In this document: one piece after another, positions 36,149-46,183 of the stretch
Layout of the letters: the number at the start of each line of letters is the position of its first letter
Numbering within the stretch: position 1 is the stretch's first letter
Source of the DNA: Polynucleobacter sp. KF022
Lineage (GTDB): Bacteria; Pseudomonadota; Gammaproteobacteria; Burkholderiales; Burkholderiaceae
Direction of reading: 5' to 3'
Assembly: GCF_027924105.1 (NCBI RefSeq)
Contig: NZ_AP026972.1
Coordinates: forward strand, 1,674,001-1,738,000
Length of the DNA stretch: 64,000 nt
Notes under the pieces: generated by a model
Database searches by the model: none
What the model was told of the DNA's origin: nothing
The model's input: the letters and a program-made list of their open reading frames with translations, nothing else
Made by a program: the position numbers and the translations under genes

Positions 36149-37669
36149 ATGGCAACGAACTATTTAAAGAAAATTTTATCGGCTCGCGTCTATGACGTGG
36201 CCAGGGAAACTGAGCTTCAGCTCGCTCCAGAGCTGACTAAGCGTTTGGGCAACCAGGTTCTCCTAAAAAGGGAAGATAACCAACCGGTTTTCTCTTTCAA
36301 ACTCCGTGGCGCCTATAACAAAATGGCCCATTTACCCCCTGAGGCCTTAAAACGCGGGGTTATTGCGGCCTCTGCAGGCAATCACGCCCAAGGTGTTGCC
36401 CTATCGGCAGCCAAAATGAAGTGCAAAGCCGTCATCGTGATGCCAGTGACTACGCCTAGCGTCAAAATCGATGCGGTAAAGGCTCGAGGTGGATCTTGGG
36501 TTGAAATCATCCTTCATGGCGAATCCTATAGCGATGCCTTCAAGCATTCTGAAGTTTTAGGTAAAAAACGGGGCCTCACTTTTGTTCACCCCTTCGATGA
36601 TCCTGACGTCATTGCGGGCCAAGGAACTATCGCCCACGAAATTTTTACCCAATATGAAAAACCAATCGATGCAGTATTTGTAGCCATTGGTGGTGGTGGC
36701 CTGATTGCAGGTATTGGCGAATACATCAAAGCAGTTAGTCCAAAGACAAAAGTAATTGGCGTTCAAGCCTCAGACTCAGATGCTATGAATCAATCGCTCA
36801 AAGCAAATAAGCGCATTGAGATGAAAGATGTTGGTTTGTTCTCAGACGGAACTGCTGTGAAACTCGTCGGCAAAGAAACATTCCGCATTTGTAAAAAAGT
36901 AGTCGATGAAATTATCACTGTTGATACAGATGAAATCTGTGCAGCGATTAATGATGTCTTTACTGACACTCGCAGCATTCTTGAGCCCGCTGGCGCGCTT
37001 GCTATTGCTGGCATGAAGAAGTATGTTGAGAAAAAACGCATCAAGAAGAAAACCTTGGTGGCTGTGGCTTGCGGGGCTAATATGAACTTTAGCCGCCTGC
37101 GCTTTGTAGCTGAACGCGCAGACGTTGGCGAGTTTCGCGAAGCCGTATTTGCAGTGACAATTCCTGAGGAGCGCGGCTCCTTCAAACGCTTCTGTGAATT
37201 GCTTGGCAAACGCAATGTAACTGAATTTAACTATCGCATTGGTGATCAAAGCGAAGCGCATATTTTTGTAGGCATTAGTACACAAAAGTCTGGTGATAGC
37301 GAAACAATTGCAAAGCATTTCCGCAAGGCAAAATTCGCAACAATCGACTTAACTCACGATGAGTTGGCCAAGTCACATTTGCGCCATATGGTGGGCGGAC
37401 ATTCTGCACTTGCTAAAGATGAATTGCTTTATCGTTTTGAATTCCCAGAGCGTCCTGGTGCTTTGATGAAGTTTTTAACTAGCATGGCACCGAACTGGAA
37501 TATCAGCCTATTCCATTACCGTAACCATGGGGCTGACTATGGACGCATTTTGGTTGGACTTCAGGTTCCTAAGAATGAGCAAAAGAAATTCCAAAGCTTC
37601 TTGGCAACATTAGGCTATCCACATTGGGATGAGAGCAATAATCCTGCGTATCGCTTATTTCTGAAATAA
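36149..37669 (+). CDS. ilvA: Biosynthetic threonine dehydratase IlvA
   Basis: PLP enzyme that deaminates threonine to 2-oxobutyrate, the committed step of isoleucine synthesis. The 506-residue product has the PLP lysine in VFSFKLRGAYNK (K51), the phosphate loop IGGGGLIAG and SAGNHAQG, and two C-terminal ACT-like regulatory domains (about 330-505), which marks it as the feedback-inhibited biosynthetic form. It faces away from the large oxidase gene. Confidence 0.95.
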   Translation: MATNYLKKILSARVYDVARETELQLAPELTKRLGNQVLLKREDNQPVFSFKLRGAYNKMAHLPPEALKRGVIAASAGNHAQGVALSAAKMKCKAVIVMPVTTPSVKIDAVKARGGSWVEIILHGESYSDAFKHSEVLGKKRGLTFVHPFDDPDVIAGQGTIAHEIFTQYEKPIDAVFVAIGGGGLIAGIGEYIKAVSPKTKVIGVQASDSDAMNQSLKANKRIEMKDVGLFSDGTAVKLVGKETFRICKKVVDEIITVDTDEICAAINDVFTDTRSILEPAGALAIAGMKKYVEKKRIKKKTLVAVACGANMNFSRLRFVAERADVGEFREAVFAVTIPEERGSFKRFCELLGKRNVTEFNYRIGDQSEAHIFVGISTQKSGDSETIAKHFRKAKFATIDLTHDELAKSHLRHMVGGHSALAKDELLYRFEFPERPGALMKFLTSMAPNWNISLFHYRNHGADYGRILVGLQVPKNEQKKFQSFLATLGYPHWDESNNPAYRLFLK

Positions 37670-37679
37670 GAATTAATCC

Positions 37680-38588
37680 ATGTCATACACGCTCACCGGA
37701 AAACTTGTCGTCGCAATCTCCTCGCGCGCCCTGTTTGATTTTGAGGAAGAAAACCGTATCTTTGAATCTACCGATGACAGCGCTTATATGAAGCTACAGC
37801 TTGAGCGTCTGAGTGAAGCAGCCCAAAAAGGGGTTGCCTTTCCATTGGTTAAGAAACTACTCGCCTTTAATGAAGAGGGTGAGCAGCGCGTTGAAGTGGT
37901 AATTCTTTCCCGCAATGATCCCGTTAGCGGCTTGCGTGTCTTCCGATCTGCAGAGCATCATGGTTTACATCTTGAACGTGGTGTATTTACAAGAGGTCGA
38001 CCTCCGTATCATTACCTGCGCTCACTACACGCTAACCTGTTCTTGTCTGCAAATGAAGATGATGTACGCGCAACAATTGATGCTGGTTTTCCGGCAGCAC
38101 GTGTATATCCAGAATCCAGCAAAACTGCGGAGTCTCACCCAAATGAAATCCGTATTGCCTTTGACGGTGACGCGGTACTCTTTTCAGATGAAGCTGAACA
38201 AGTGTTTCAGAATAAAGGACTTGAGGCCTTTGTTGATCATGAGAGCAAAAAGGTTGATATTCCCTTGCCTCCAGGCCCATTCAAACCCTTGCTCGAAGCA
38301 CTCCACAGACTGCAGCGCTCTACCAGTGAAAACGGTATGCGCATTCGCACTGCATTGGTAACTGCGCGTTCTGCGCCTGCGCACGAACGTGCCATTCGCA
38401 CCTTGATGGCATGGGGTATTGATGTTGATGAAGCAATGTTCTTAGGTGGCCTCTCGAAGAGTGAGTTCTTAAGAGAATTTGAACCAGACTTCTTCTTTGA
38501 CGATCAAACTGGTCACTGCCAGTCTGCTGCATCTGTTGCACCAACAGGCCATGTTGTATCGGGCGTATCTAACAAGCCTAAGAAATAA
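37680..38588 (+). CDS. Cytosolic 5'-nucleotidase (PF06189-type)
   Basis: The 302-residue product resembles the 5-nucleotidase family related to eukaryotic NT5C1: VAISSRALFDFEEENRIFE at the N-terminus, VVILSRNDPVSGLRVF, IAFDGDAVLFSDEAE and FFDDQTGHC. These suggest a HAD-type phosphatase acting on nucleoside monophosphates, but substrate preference cannot be read here. It follows ilvA by 10 bases and precedes queF by eight, so the three probably share a transcript. Confidence 0.83.
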   Translation: MSYTLTGKLVVAISSRALFDFEEENRIFESTDDSAYMKLQLERLSEAAQKGVAFPLVKKLLAFNEEGEQRVEVVILSRNDPVSGLRVFRSAEHHGLHLERGVFTRGRPPYHYLRSLHANLFLSANEDDVRATIDAGFPAARVYPESSKTAESHPNEIRIAFDGDAVLFSDEAEQVFQNKGLEAFVDHESKKVDIPLPPGPFKPLLEALHRLQRSTSENGMRIRTALVTARSAPAHERAIRTLMAWGIDVDEAMFLGGLSKSEFLREFEPDFFFDDQTGHCQSAASVAPTGHVVSGVSNKPKK

Positions 38589-38596
38589 AATTACTC

Positions 38597-39424
38597 ATGG
38601 CAACGCTTCCACTCGGGCAATCAACCCAATACCCAGATCAGTATGATCCAACCCTACTCTTTCCCATTCCAAGAATAGAGAATCGCAAGAAACTTGGCAT
38701 CAAAGAAAATCAGGCGTTGCCATTTGTTGGGGTAGATATTTGGAATGCATTTGAACTGAGCTGGCTCAATAAAAAAGGAAAGCCACAGATTGCAGTGGCG
38801 GAGTTTCAGATTCCGGCCGACTCACCAAATATGATTGAGTCCAAATCATTCAAGCTGTATCTCAATAGCCTTAATAGCGCACGCTTTGAAGATGAGAATG
38901 AAGTTAAGGAGCGTCTAATCACTGATCTATCAACGGTGGCCGGCAGCAAGATCACTACTCGCATCAACCCTACGGAAGCCATCTCCAAAAAAGGGATGCA
39001 AGAAATGGGTGGCATCTTGATGGATCGCCTGGATATTGAAATTGATCCAAACCTACCCGCAGACCCAAGCCTACTGGACGTGAATGAATCTTTTGGCCCA
39101 ATTGAGCAGTGCCTTGTTTCGCACCTGCTTAAATCTAATTGTCCTGTGACAGGCCAACCAGATTGGGCAAGCGTACAAATTCGCTATCAAGGCAGACCAA
39201 TTCTGGAAGAAGGTTTATTGCGCTATCTCATTGGCTTCAGGCAATTAGGTGAGTTTCATGAGCATTGCGTAGAAACTATCTTTACGGATATCAAGCGTCA
39301 ATGCAAACCAGAGAAGTTGTCTGTGTATGCGCGATATACAAGACGCGGCGGTTTAGATATCAACCCATTCCGCACTGATCACAATTCTCCATGGCCTGAA
39401 AACATTCGGCATGCAAGACAGTAA
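38597..39424 (+). CDS. queF: 7-cyano-7-deazaguanine reductase QueF
   Basis: NADPH-dependent reduction of preQ0 to preQ1 in queuosine synthesis. The 275-residue product is the long unimodular-fusion type found in proteobacteria: QueF motif ESKSFKLYLNS (81-91), catalytic cysteine C182 in SNCPVTGQPD with D189, and FHEHCVETIF and the C-terminal RRGGLDINPFR. Last gene before a strong bidirectional terminator. Confidence 0.95.
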   Translation: MATLPLGQSTQYPDQYDPTLLFPIPRIENRKKLGIKENQALPFVGVDIWNAFELSWLNKKGKPQIAVAEFQIPADSPNMIESKSFKLYLNSLNSARFEDENEVKERLITDLSTVAGSKITTRINPTEAISKKGMQEMGGILMDRLDIEIDPNLPADPSLLDVNESFGPIEQCLVSHLLKSNCPVTGQPDWASVQIRYQGRPILEEGLLRYLIGFRQLGEFHEHCVETIFTDIKRQCKPEKLSVYARYTRRGGLDINPFRTDHNSPWPENIRHARQ

Positions 39425-39454
39425 AAGTAGTTAATACTTAAAAAGTAGGTAATT

Positions 39455-39490
39455 AAAAACCCCTTGTAGGAAATCCTAGAAGGGGTTTTT
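39455..39490. terminator. Bidirectional terminator between queF and ssb
   Basis: AAAAACCCCTT pairs with AAGGGGTTTTT, and the interior TAGGA/TCCTA also pairs. Runs of T follow on both strands, so it serves the convergent queF and ssb transcripts. Confidence 0.88.
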
Positions 39491-39525
39491 GCTATTGCGG
39501 CATTGACCGCATTAGTTGATCTTGC

Positions 39526-39981
39526 TTAAAACGGAATATCGTCGTCCATTGCACCTAGTGATGCAGCATTTGAGGCTGCTGGAGTAGACTGCTCAGCCGG
39601 CTTTGAGCGGCTGTAGCTTTCGCCACCATCACCACTGCCACCAACTGGCTTACCACCGAGCATTTGCATTGTTTCTGCAACGATCTCAGTGGAATACTTT
39701 TCTTGACCACTAGCGTCAGTCCATTTACGAGTACGCAAACGACCTTCAACATAAACCTGTGAACCTTTTTTGAGGTACTGCCCAGCGATTTCTGCAAGCT
39801 TGCCAAAGAATGCAACGCGGTGCCATTCTGTGGTTTCTTTCATTTCGCCAGTTTGCTTGTCTTTGTAGCGATCAGATGTAGCTACTGAAATATTTGTAAC
39901 GGCGTCGCCGCTTGGCATGTAACGAGTTTCTGGATCGCGTCCTACGTTACCTACGATGATGACTTTATTTACCGAAGCCAT
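39526..39981 (-). CDS. ssb: Single-stranded DNA-binding protein
   Basis: Coats ssDNA and recruits repair and replication proteins through its C-terminal tip. The 151-residue product has the OB-fold (ASVNKVIIVGNVGRDPETRY, WHRVAFFGKLAEIAGQYL), a glycine/serine-rich linker from about 110, and the conserved acidic tip MDDDIPF. Located between queF and an MFS gene, opposite uvrA, a common Burkholderiales arrangement. Confidence 0.97.
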   Translation of the reverse strand: MASVNKVIIVGNVGRDPETRYMPSGDAVTNISVATSDRYKDKQTGEMKETTEWHRVAFFGKLAEIAGQYLKKGSQVYVEGRLRTRKWTDASGQEKYSTEIVAETMQMLGGKPVGGSGDGGESYSRSKPAEQSTPAASNAASLGAMDDDIPF

Positions 39982-40061
39982 GTTGTCTCCCGAAGAAAAA
40001 TACTGCTGTTATTACTACTAAAAATAAACTGCTCGCTTTAATTAAATTGATGAAGCTGCGG

Positions 40062-41246
40062 TTATGTCTTTGTGGCTACATCCTTTGATTCTGCTGCTCT
40101 CGTTGGCATTTCACCCATCGACCAAGCAATTATAAGCCAGCAAACCAAGAGCGCTGCCCCCAGCGCAAAGACTGATAAATCACCATGGCTATCCATTAAA
40201 TAGCCGCCAATGGCAGCGCCTGTGAATAGGCCAATCGATTGCGTGGTGTTGTAAACGCCTAAGGCTGTGCCTTTGGATTCTTTGGCAAAGCGAGATACCA
40301 AGGATGGTTGCAAAGCCTCCAGCAAATTAAAGCCAACAAAATAAATAAGTAGTGCAGTCGCAATAGACATGACTGAAGTAGCTTGAGTGAATACTGTTTC
40401 AGCAATCAATAACAAAACAATCGCTACTAACAATACCGTCCTTAATTTCTGCCTCTTCTCGCCATAAATAATTGCAGGCGCCATGAAGACAAATGAGAGC
40501 AGTACTACAGGAAGATAAATTTCCCAGTGCGAAGAAAGTGGTAAACCTGCTTGTACCAAAAGCCTTGGTACTACCAAGAACATAGCAACTTGAGTGGCAT
40601 GTAATACAAATACGCCGAGATTTAAACGCATCAACTCTGGGCGACAGAAAACCTCTTTTAAAGAAGCTTGTTGAACTTTTGCTTCTGGTTTGCTTGTTGG
40701 CAAGACGTAGTAAGTGACGAACATCGCAATAACGCCCAACACTGCCAGAACAATAAAAATTCCGCTCAGGCTAATCGCACGATAAATCGGTGCTGCAATC
40801 ACTAATGACAATGCAAAGGACAGAGCAATGCTACCGCCAACTAAGGCCATTGCTCGGGTGCGAACTTGCTCGCGGGTTAAATCAGCCACCCAGGCTGAAA
40901 TAGCGGCAGAGACTGCCCCCGCACCCATAATTCCACGGCCAATCGCGATCCACAGCAAATCATCCTTTGCAGCACAGATCAGGGCGCCAGCCACAAATAA
41001 GGATAGCCCCCATAAAACTACCGGTTTACGCCCAATTCGGTCCGATAAGCGGCCTAGAGGGATATAAAAACAAGCCTGAACAATATTGAATATCCCGAGA
41101 GTCAAGCCCACCCAAAGGGCATGCTCACCACCCGGCAAGCCTCGCGCATGAATGCTGAAGATGGGTAATAGCAGAAATAAGCCCAACATACGGAGGCCAA
41201 AGATGCCTGCTAAGGCCAGAGTGGAGCGAAGTTCAGAAGGATTCAT
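40062..41246 (-). CDS. Major facilitator superfamily transporter, YajR-like
   Basis: Inner-membrane transporter of 394 residues with about 12 hydrophobic helices. The motif A between helices 2 and 3 is clear (PLGRLSDRIGRKPVV), and GRGIMGAGAVSAAISAWVADL and the C-terminal half match drug:H+ antiporter-type members such as YajR, though without YajR's extra C-terminal domain. Substrate is unknown. It precedes ssb by 80 bases on the same strand and is divergent from uvrA with 37 bases between starts. Confidence 0.85.
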   Translation of the reverse strand: MNPSELRSTLALAGIFGLRMLGLFLLLPIFSIHARGLPGGEHALWVGLTLGIFNIVQACFYIPLGRLSDRIGRKPVVLWGLSLFVAGALICAAKDDLLWIAIGRGIMGAGAVSAAISAWVADLTREQVRTRAMALVGGSIALSFALSLVIAAPIYRAISLSGIFIVLAVLGVIAMFVTYYVLPTSKPEAKVQQASLKEVFCRPELMRLNLGVFVLHATQVAMFLVVPRLLVQAGLPLSSHWEIYLPVVLLSFVFMAPAIIYGEKRQKLRTVLLVAIVLLLIAETVFTQATSVMSIATALLIYFVGFNLLEALQPSLVSRFAKESKGTALGVYNTTQSIGLFTGAAIGGYLMDSHGDLSVFALGAALLVCWLIIAWSMGEMPTRAAESKDVATKT

Positions 41247-41283
41247 GGGAAAGAGCTATATTAACAAGTTACGCTAAAAAATC

Positions 41284-44175
41284 ATGAATAACGAAATCAA
41301 GATCCGCGGTGCCCGCACCCACAACCTCAAAAACATCAATCTAGACATCCCTAGAGAGAAATTAGTCGTCCTCACTGGTTTATCCGGTTCAGGCAAAAGC
41401 TCATTGGCTTTCGACACCCTTTATGCAGAGGGCCAGCGCCGATATGTTGAGTCTCTCTCGGCTTACGCACGTCAGTTTTTGCAACTTATGGAAAAACCAG
41501 ACGTTGACACGATTGAAGGGTTGTCGCCAGCGATTTCGATTGAGCAAAAAGCGACCAGCCACAATCCGCGCTCAACCGTTGGTACCGTCACTGAAATTCA
41601 TGACTACTTACGTTTGTTATTTGCACGTGCTGGAACGCCGCATTGCCCAGATCATGATCTTCCTTTGGAAGCACAAAGCGTTTCACAAATGGTCGACACC
41701 GTGTTGTCGATGCCTGAAGATACGAAGTTGATGATTCTGGCTCCTGTTGTAAGTGAGCGTAAAGGCGAATTCGTTGACCTCTTCCAAGACCTGCAGGCAC
41801 AAGGCTTTGTGCGCTTTCGTATTCGCTCTGGCGGCGGTACAGCTAACGCTGCTAAGGCAGAGATCTTTGAAGTTGATCAACTACCAACACTGAAGAAAAA
41901 CGATAAGCACTCAATTGAAGTGGTGGTTGATCGCATCAAAGTGCGCCCCGATATTCAGCAACGTTTAGCGGAGTCTTTTGAGACAGCGCTTCGTTTAGCA
42001 GATGGCAAAGCCATGATCGTGGATATGGATTCAGGCAAAGAGATGATTTTCTCGAGTAAGTTTGCTTGCCCAGTATGTTCATATTCATTGCAAGAATTAG
42101 AGCCTCGCCTCTTCTCCTTTAATAATCCGATGGGCGCCTGTCCATCGTGTGACGGCCTTGGCCACCAGTCCTTCTTTGATCCAAAAAGAATTGTTGCTCA
42201 TCCCGATTTATCGCTGGCATCAGGAGCCATTAAAGGCTGGGATCGCCGCAATCAGTTCTATTTCAAGCTACTGCAGACATTGGCTAAGCATGGCGGCTTC
42301 GATGTAGAAAAACCATTTGAAACACTAAACAAGAAACAGCAGGACTTGATTCTGTTGGGCTCTGGCGATGTCACCATTCCTTTTGAGTACATCAACGAGC
42401 GCGGTAAAAATAGTATTCGTGAACATGCTTTCGAAGGAATTGTTGCCAACTTCGAAAGACGCTATCGCGAAACAGATTCAATGACAGTCCGCGAAGAATT
42501 GTCGCGTTATCAAAATGTGCAAACCTGCCCAGAATGTAACGGTAGTCGTTTACGCAAAGAAGCACGATTTGTAAAAGTAGGTGAGAAAAAACAATCGCGC
42601 GCTATTTATGAAATCAGTGCACTTCCACTAAAAGAAGCGAAAGAATATTTTGAGGCGCTTGAACTTAAAGGTGCTAAACGAGAAATCGCCGATAAGATTG
42701 TTAAGGAGATTAGTGCCCGTCTGCGCTTCTTAAATGACGTTGGTCTTGATTACCTTTCTCTTGAGCGTAGTGCCGATACTCTCTCAGGCGGTGAAGCCCA
42801 GCGTATCCGCCTAGCAAGTCAAATCGGCTCTGGCTTAACAGGTGTGATGTATGTTTTAGATGAGCCATCTATTGGATTGCATCAACGCGATAACGATCGA
42901 CTGATTGGCACCCTCAAGCACTTACGTGATTTAGGTAATAGCGTCTTGGTAGTTGAGCATGATGAAGATATGATTCGTGCCTCTGACTGGGTGATTGACA
43001 TTGGCCCAGGCGCTGGCGTTCATGGCGGTGAAATTGTTGCTCAAGGCACTCCGGCAGAAGTGGAGGCAAACACAAACTCTCTAACTGGCGCCTACCTCTC
43101 AGGTCGCGAAGCAATCGCGGTTCCAGAAAAACGTATCCCAGTAAATGATCGTTTCTTAGAAATCATCGGTGCACGCGGTAATAATTTGCAATCGGTTCAT
43201 GCAAAGATTCCCGTTGGCTTATTAACCTGCGTTACCGGGGTATCAGGATCTGGTAAATCCACCTTAATTAATGACACCTTACATCATGCTGTAGCCCAGC
43301 ATCTATACGGATCTAATGCAGAGCCAGCAGCACATGATGCGATCAAAGGTTTAGAGCATTTTGATAAGGTGATTAGCGTTGATCAATCTCCGATCGGTAG
43401 AACCCCACGCTCTAACCCGGCGACCTACACCGGACTATTTACTCCGATAAGGGAGCTCTTTGCGGGCGTTCCTGCTGCACGCGAACGCGGATATGAGGCG
43501 GGTCGTTTCTCCTTTAACGTGAAAGGTGGTCGCTGCGATTCTTGCGAAGGCGACGGCGTTCTCAAAGTAGAAATGCATTTCTTGCCAGACGTCTACGTTC
43601 CATGTGATGTATGTCATGGCAAACGCTATAACCGTGAGACTTTAGATATTCGCTACAAAGGCAAGAATATTCATGAAGTATTATCGATGACCATCGAACA
43701 AGCTCATGAGTTCTTTGAAGCGGTGCCGGTGGTTAAACGCAAACTCAAAACACTGCTTGATGTTGGTTTGGGATATGTGAAGCTTGGGCAAAGTGCAACC
43801 ACCTTATCTGGTGGCGAAGCGCAACGCGTCAAACTATCTCTAGAGCTTTCTAAACGCGACACCGGCAGAACCCTGTATATCTTGGATGAACCAACCACCG
43901 GATTGCATTTTCATGATATTCAGTTATTGCTAACCGTGATCCAAACACTCAAGAAACAAGGCAACACAATTGTCATCATTGAGCACAACCTTGATGTCAT
44001 TAAGACTGCTGATTGGATTATTGACTTAGGGCCTAAGGGTGGCGCTGGCGGTGGACAGATCATTGCCACCGGTACGCCAGAAGATGTGGTCAAAAATGAA
44101 TTGAGTTTTACAGGCCACTACTTAGCACCATTACTAACGCGCAAAACACCTGTAGCGAGCAAAAAGAAAAAGTAA
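41284..44175 (+). CDS. uvrA: Excinuclease ABC subunit A
   Basis: Damage-recognition ATPase of nucleotide excision repair. The 963-residue product has two ABC ATPase halves: Walker A GLSGSGKSS (32-40) and GVSGSGKST (about 652), two LSGGEAQR signatures, and the zinc-binding pairs CPVCSY...CPSC and CDSCEGDG...CDVCHGK. Length is slightly above E. coli's 940. No CTGT-N8-ACAG LexA-like box is visible in the 37 bases before the start. The 3' end converges with the antiporter gene 14 bases away. Confidence 0.97.
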   Translation: MNNEIKIRGARTHNLKNINLDIPREKLVVLTGLSGSGKSSLAFDTLYAEGQRRYVESLSAYARQFLQLMEKPDVDTIEGLSPAISIEQKATSHNPRSTVGTVTEIHDYLRLLFARAGTPHCPDHDLPLEAQSVSQMVDTVLSMPEDTKLMILAPVVSERKGEFVDLFQDLQAQGFVRFRIRSGGGTANAAKAEIFEVDQLPTLKKNDKHSIEVVVDRIKVRPDIQQRLAESFETALRLADGKAMIVDMDSGKEMIFSSKFACPVCSYSLQELEPRLFSFNNPMGACPSCDGLGHQSFFDPKRIVAHPDLSLASGAIKGWDRRNQFYFKLLQTLAKHGGFDVEKPFETLNKKQQDLILLGSGDVTIPFEYINERGKNSIREHAFEGIVANFERRYRETDSMTVREELSRYQNVQTCPECNGSRLRKEARFVKVGEKKQSRAIYEISALPLKEAKEYFEALELKGAKREIADKIVKEISARLRFLNDVGLDYLSLERSADTLSGGEAQRIRLASQIGSGLTGVMYVLDEPSIGLHQRDNDRLIGTLKHLRDLGNSVLVVEHDEDMIRASDWVIDIGPGAGVHGGEIVAQGTPAEVEANTNSLTGAYLSGREAIAVPEKRIPVNDRFLEIIGARGNNLQSVHAKIPVGLLTCVTGVSGSGKSTLINDTLHHAVAQHLYGSNAEPAAHDAIKGLEHFDKVISVDQSPIGRTPRSNPATYTGLFTPIRELFAGVPAARERGYEAGRFSFNVKGGRCDSCEGDGVLKVEMHFLPDVYVPCDVCHGKRYNRETLDIRYKGKNIHEVLSMTIEQAHEFFEAVPVVKRKLKTLLDVGLGYVKLGQSATTLSGGEAQRVKLSLELSKRDTGRTLYILDEPTTGLHFHDIQLLLTVIQTLKKQGNTIVIIEHNLDVIKTADWIIDLGPKGGAGGGQIIATGTPEDVVKNELSFTGHYLAPLLTRKTPVASKKKK

Positions 44176-44189
44176 ATCGCTGTCAGATC

Positions 44190-46172
44190 TCAGAGTAATT
44201 TAGCTTCAGCTAAATCCGTTGCTTCTGAATTACCTGAGATCACCAAAATATCATTTGCCTGAAGTTGTAAGTCAGGGTTAGGCTCTAACTTCACATAATC
44301 AGCATTTTGACCTTTGCGACGCACTGCCTGGACATTGACACCATCATCTTCTAGGCAAAGCTGGCCCAAGGTTTTACCAATCGCCTGTGAGTGCGGCAAT
44401 AACGTAATCGCATGTAAGCGCCAAGACTCGTTCGAGCCAAAATCATCGTCTGCAGAACCTCGGAAGTACCCTCTCAATAAGCTATAGCGCTCTTCACGTG
44501 CTGTGGTGATGCGTCGAACTACCTTACGCATGGGCACACCCATGATCAGCAGAACATGTGAGGCAATCATCAAACTACCTTCAATAAGCTCTGGAACCAC
44601 CTCTGTTGCGCCGGCCGCCTGCAACTTGGCAATATCCGCATCATCTCTAGTGCGCACCAACACAGTCATCCCTGGGCGCAAGTGTTCTACTTGACGTAGA
44701 ACGCGCATACTTGCGGCAGTATCCGCATAGGTAATCACAACTGCCTTAGCTCTGGAAAGGCCTGCAGCCACTAAATAATTTTCACGGCTTGCATCTCCAT
44801 AAACTACATTGTCACCAGCTGCCGCAGCTTCTTTAACGCGATCAGGATCTAAATCTAAAGCAATGTATGGAATTTTTTCTTGGTCTAGCATGCGTGCCAA
44901 GCTTTGACCCGAACGTCCAAACCCACAAATCACAACATGATTTTCATTGCGGACGCTTTTAGAGGCAACACGTGTCAATGCAAGAGATTGCAAGAGCCAT
45001 TCGTTACTAGAGAAGCGCATTGCAATGCGATCGCTATATTCAATTAGAAATGGTGCGCAGAACATCGAGATCAACATGGCTGCTAATACTGCTTGACTCA
45101 AGGTGGGATCAATCAAATCTAAACCATCAATTTGGTTGAGTAACACGAAACCGAATTCACCAGCCTGAGCCAAACACAAACCCGTTCTAATCGAGATGCC
45201 AGGGCTTGAACCAAATGCCCTAGACAGCAAAGCAATTAGGCCGAACTTAAAGAGCAAGGGGCCAATTAGCAAAACTAAAACCAGCAACCATTGCTCACGA
45301 ATCACATTGAAATCAAGTAACATGCCAATCGTAATAAAGAAGAGCCCTAGCAAGACATCGCGGAATGGTTTGACATCTTCTTCCACCTGATGACGATAAG
45401 GTGTTTCAGAAATCAACATGCCTGCCAAGAATGCTCCGAGCGCCAGAGACAAGCCAAAGTGCTCAGTTAATCCGGCCATACCCAGCACAATCAATAACAG
45501 ATTGAGCATAAATAATTCTTGTGAACGCAGTTTGGCAACCAACCTAAACCAGCGACTCATGAGCGTTTGGCCAATGAAGAAAATTAACACCAAAGCAATG
45601 GTGATTTTGATTGAGGCCGTTGTCAGCGCAACAAATAAGTCTGAAGGATTCTTGCCAAGTGATGGCAATAAGATCAAAAGAAAAACAACTGCCAAATCTT
45701 GGAATAACAAAATACCAACAACATTACGACCATGTTCGGTTTCTATTTCGGCGCGATCTGAAATCAATTTGGTCACGATCGCTGTTGAAGACATCGCCAA
45801 TGCGCCGCCCAAAGCAATAGCGGCATGCCATGAAATAGGATAAATCCAATTGATTAATAAGCTAGCGGGTATCGCTAACAACATTGTCAGAATGACTTGG
45901 CTGCCACCCAGGCCAAATACGATAGTTCTCATTGCCCGTAATTTATGGAGGTTAAATTCCAGACCGATCGAGAACATCAAGAAAACCACCCCAAATTCAG
46001 CTAAATACTTGACCGTGGCTGAGTCGTTTGCCAAACCAAAGGCATGAGGGCCAATCAACACGCCAATGGCTAAATAGCCCAAAATAGGGGGCAAGCCAAA
46101 ATAGCGGAAAATAACTACTCCGGCCACACCCGAGGCCAGGAGAATGAGAGTTAATTGAAGGACTGACGGCAT
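44190..46172 (-). CDS. Kef/YbaL-type monovalent cation:proton antiporter with RCK domains
   Basis: The 660-residue protein has a CPA2 membrane domain of 12-13 helices (about 5-385; GLEFNLHKLRAM, ALGAFLAGMLISETPYRHQVEEDVKPF) followed by a TrkA-N/RCK nucleotide-binding domain (about 410-530; VICGFGRSGQSLARML) and a TrkA-C domain (about 575-658). This is the layout of KefB/KefC and YbaL, which exchange K+ or Na+ for protons. Ion and regulator are not shown. Its start lies only 11 bases from the divergent kdsD start. Confidence 0.9.
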   Translation of the reverse strand: MPSVLQLTLILLASGVAGVVIFRYFGLPPILGYLAIGVLIGPHAFGLANDSATVKYLAEFGVVFLMFSIGLEFNLHKLRAMRTIVFGLGGSQVILTMLLAIPASLLINWIYPISWHAAIALGGALAMSSTAIVTKLISDRAEIETEHGRNVVGILLFQDLAVVFLLILLPSLGKNPSDLFVALTTASIKITIALVLIFFIGQTLMSRWFRLVAKLRSQELFMLNLLLIVLGMAGLTEHFGLSLALGAFLAGMLISETPYRHQVEEDVKPFRDVLLGLFFITIGMLLDFNVIREQWLLVLVLLIGPLLFKFGLIALLSRAFGSSPGISIRTGLCLAQAGEFGFVLLNQIDGLDLIDPTLSQAVLAAMLISMFCAPFLIEYSDRIAMRFSSNEWLLQSLALTRVASKSVRNENHVVICGFGRSGQSLARMLDQEKIPYIALDLDPDRVKEAAAAGDNVVYGDASRENYLVAAGLSRAKAVVITYADTAASMRVLRQVEHLRPGMTVLVRTRDDADIAKLQAAGATEVVPELIEGSLMIASHVLLIMGVPMRKVVRRITTAREERYSLLRGYFRGSADDDFGSNESWRLHAITLLPHSQAIGKTLGQLCLEDDGVNVQAVRRKGQNADYVKLEPNPDLQLQANDILVISGNSEATDLAEAKLL

Positions 46173-46183
46173 ATACTTACTCG

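Noticed and set aside
41247..41283. Possible LexA site before uvrA
   Set aside because: No CTGT-N8-ACAG-like palindrome is present in the gap; the same holds before ruvC.
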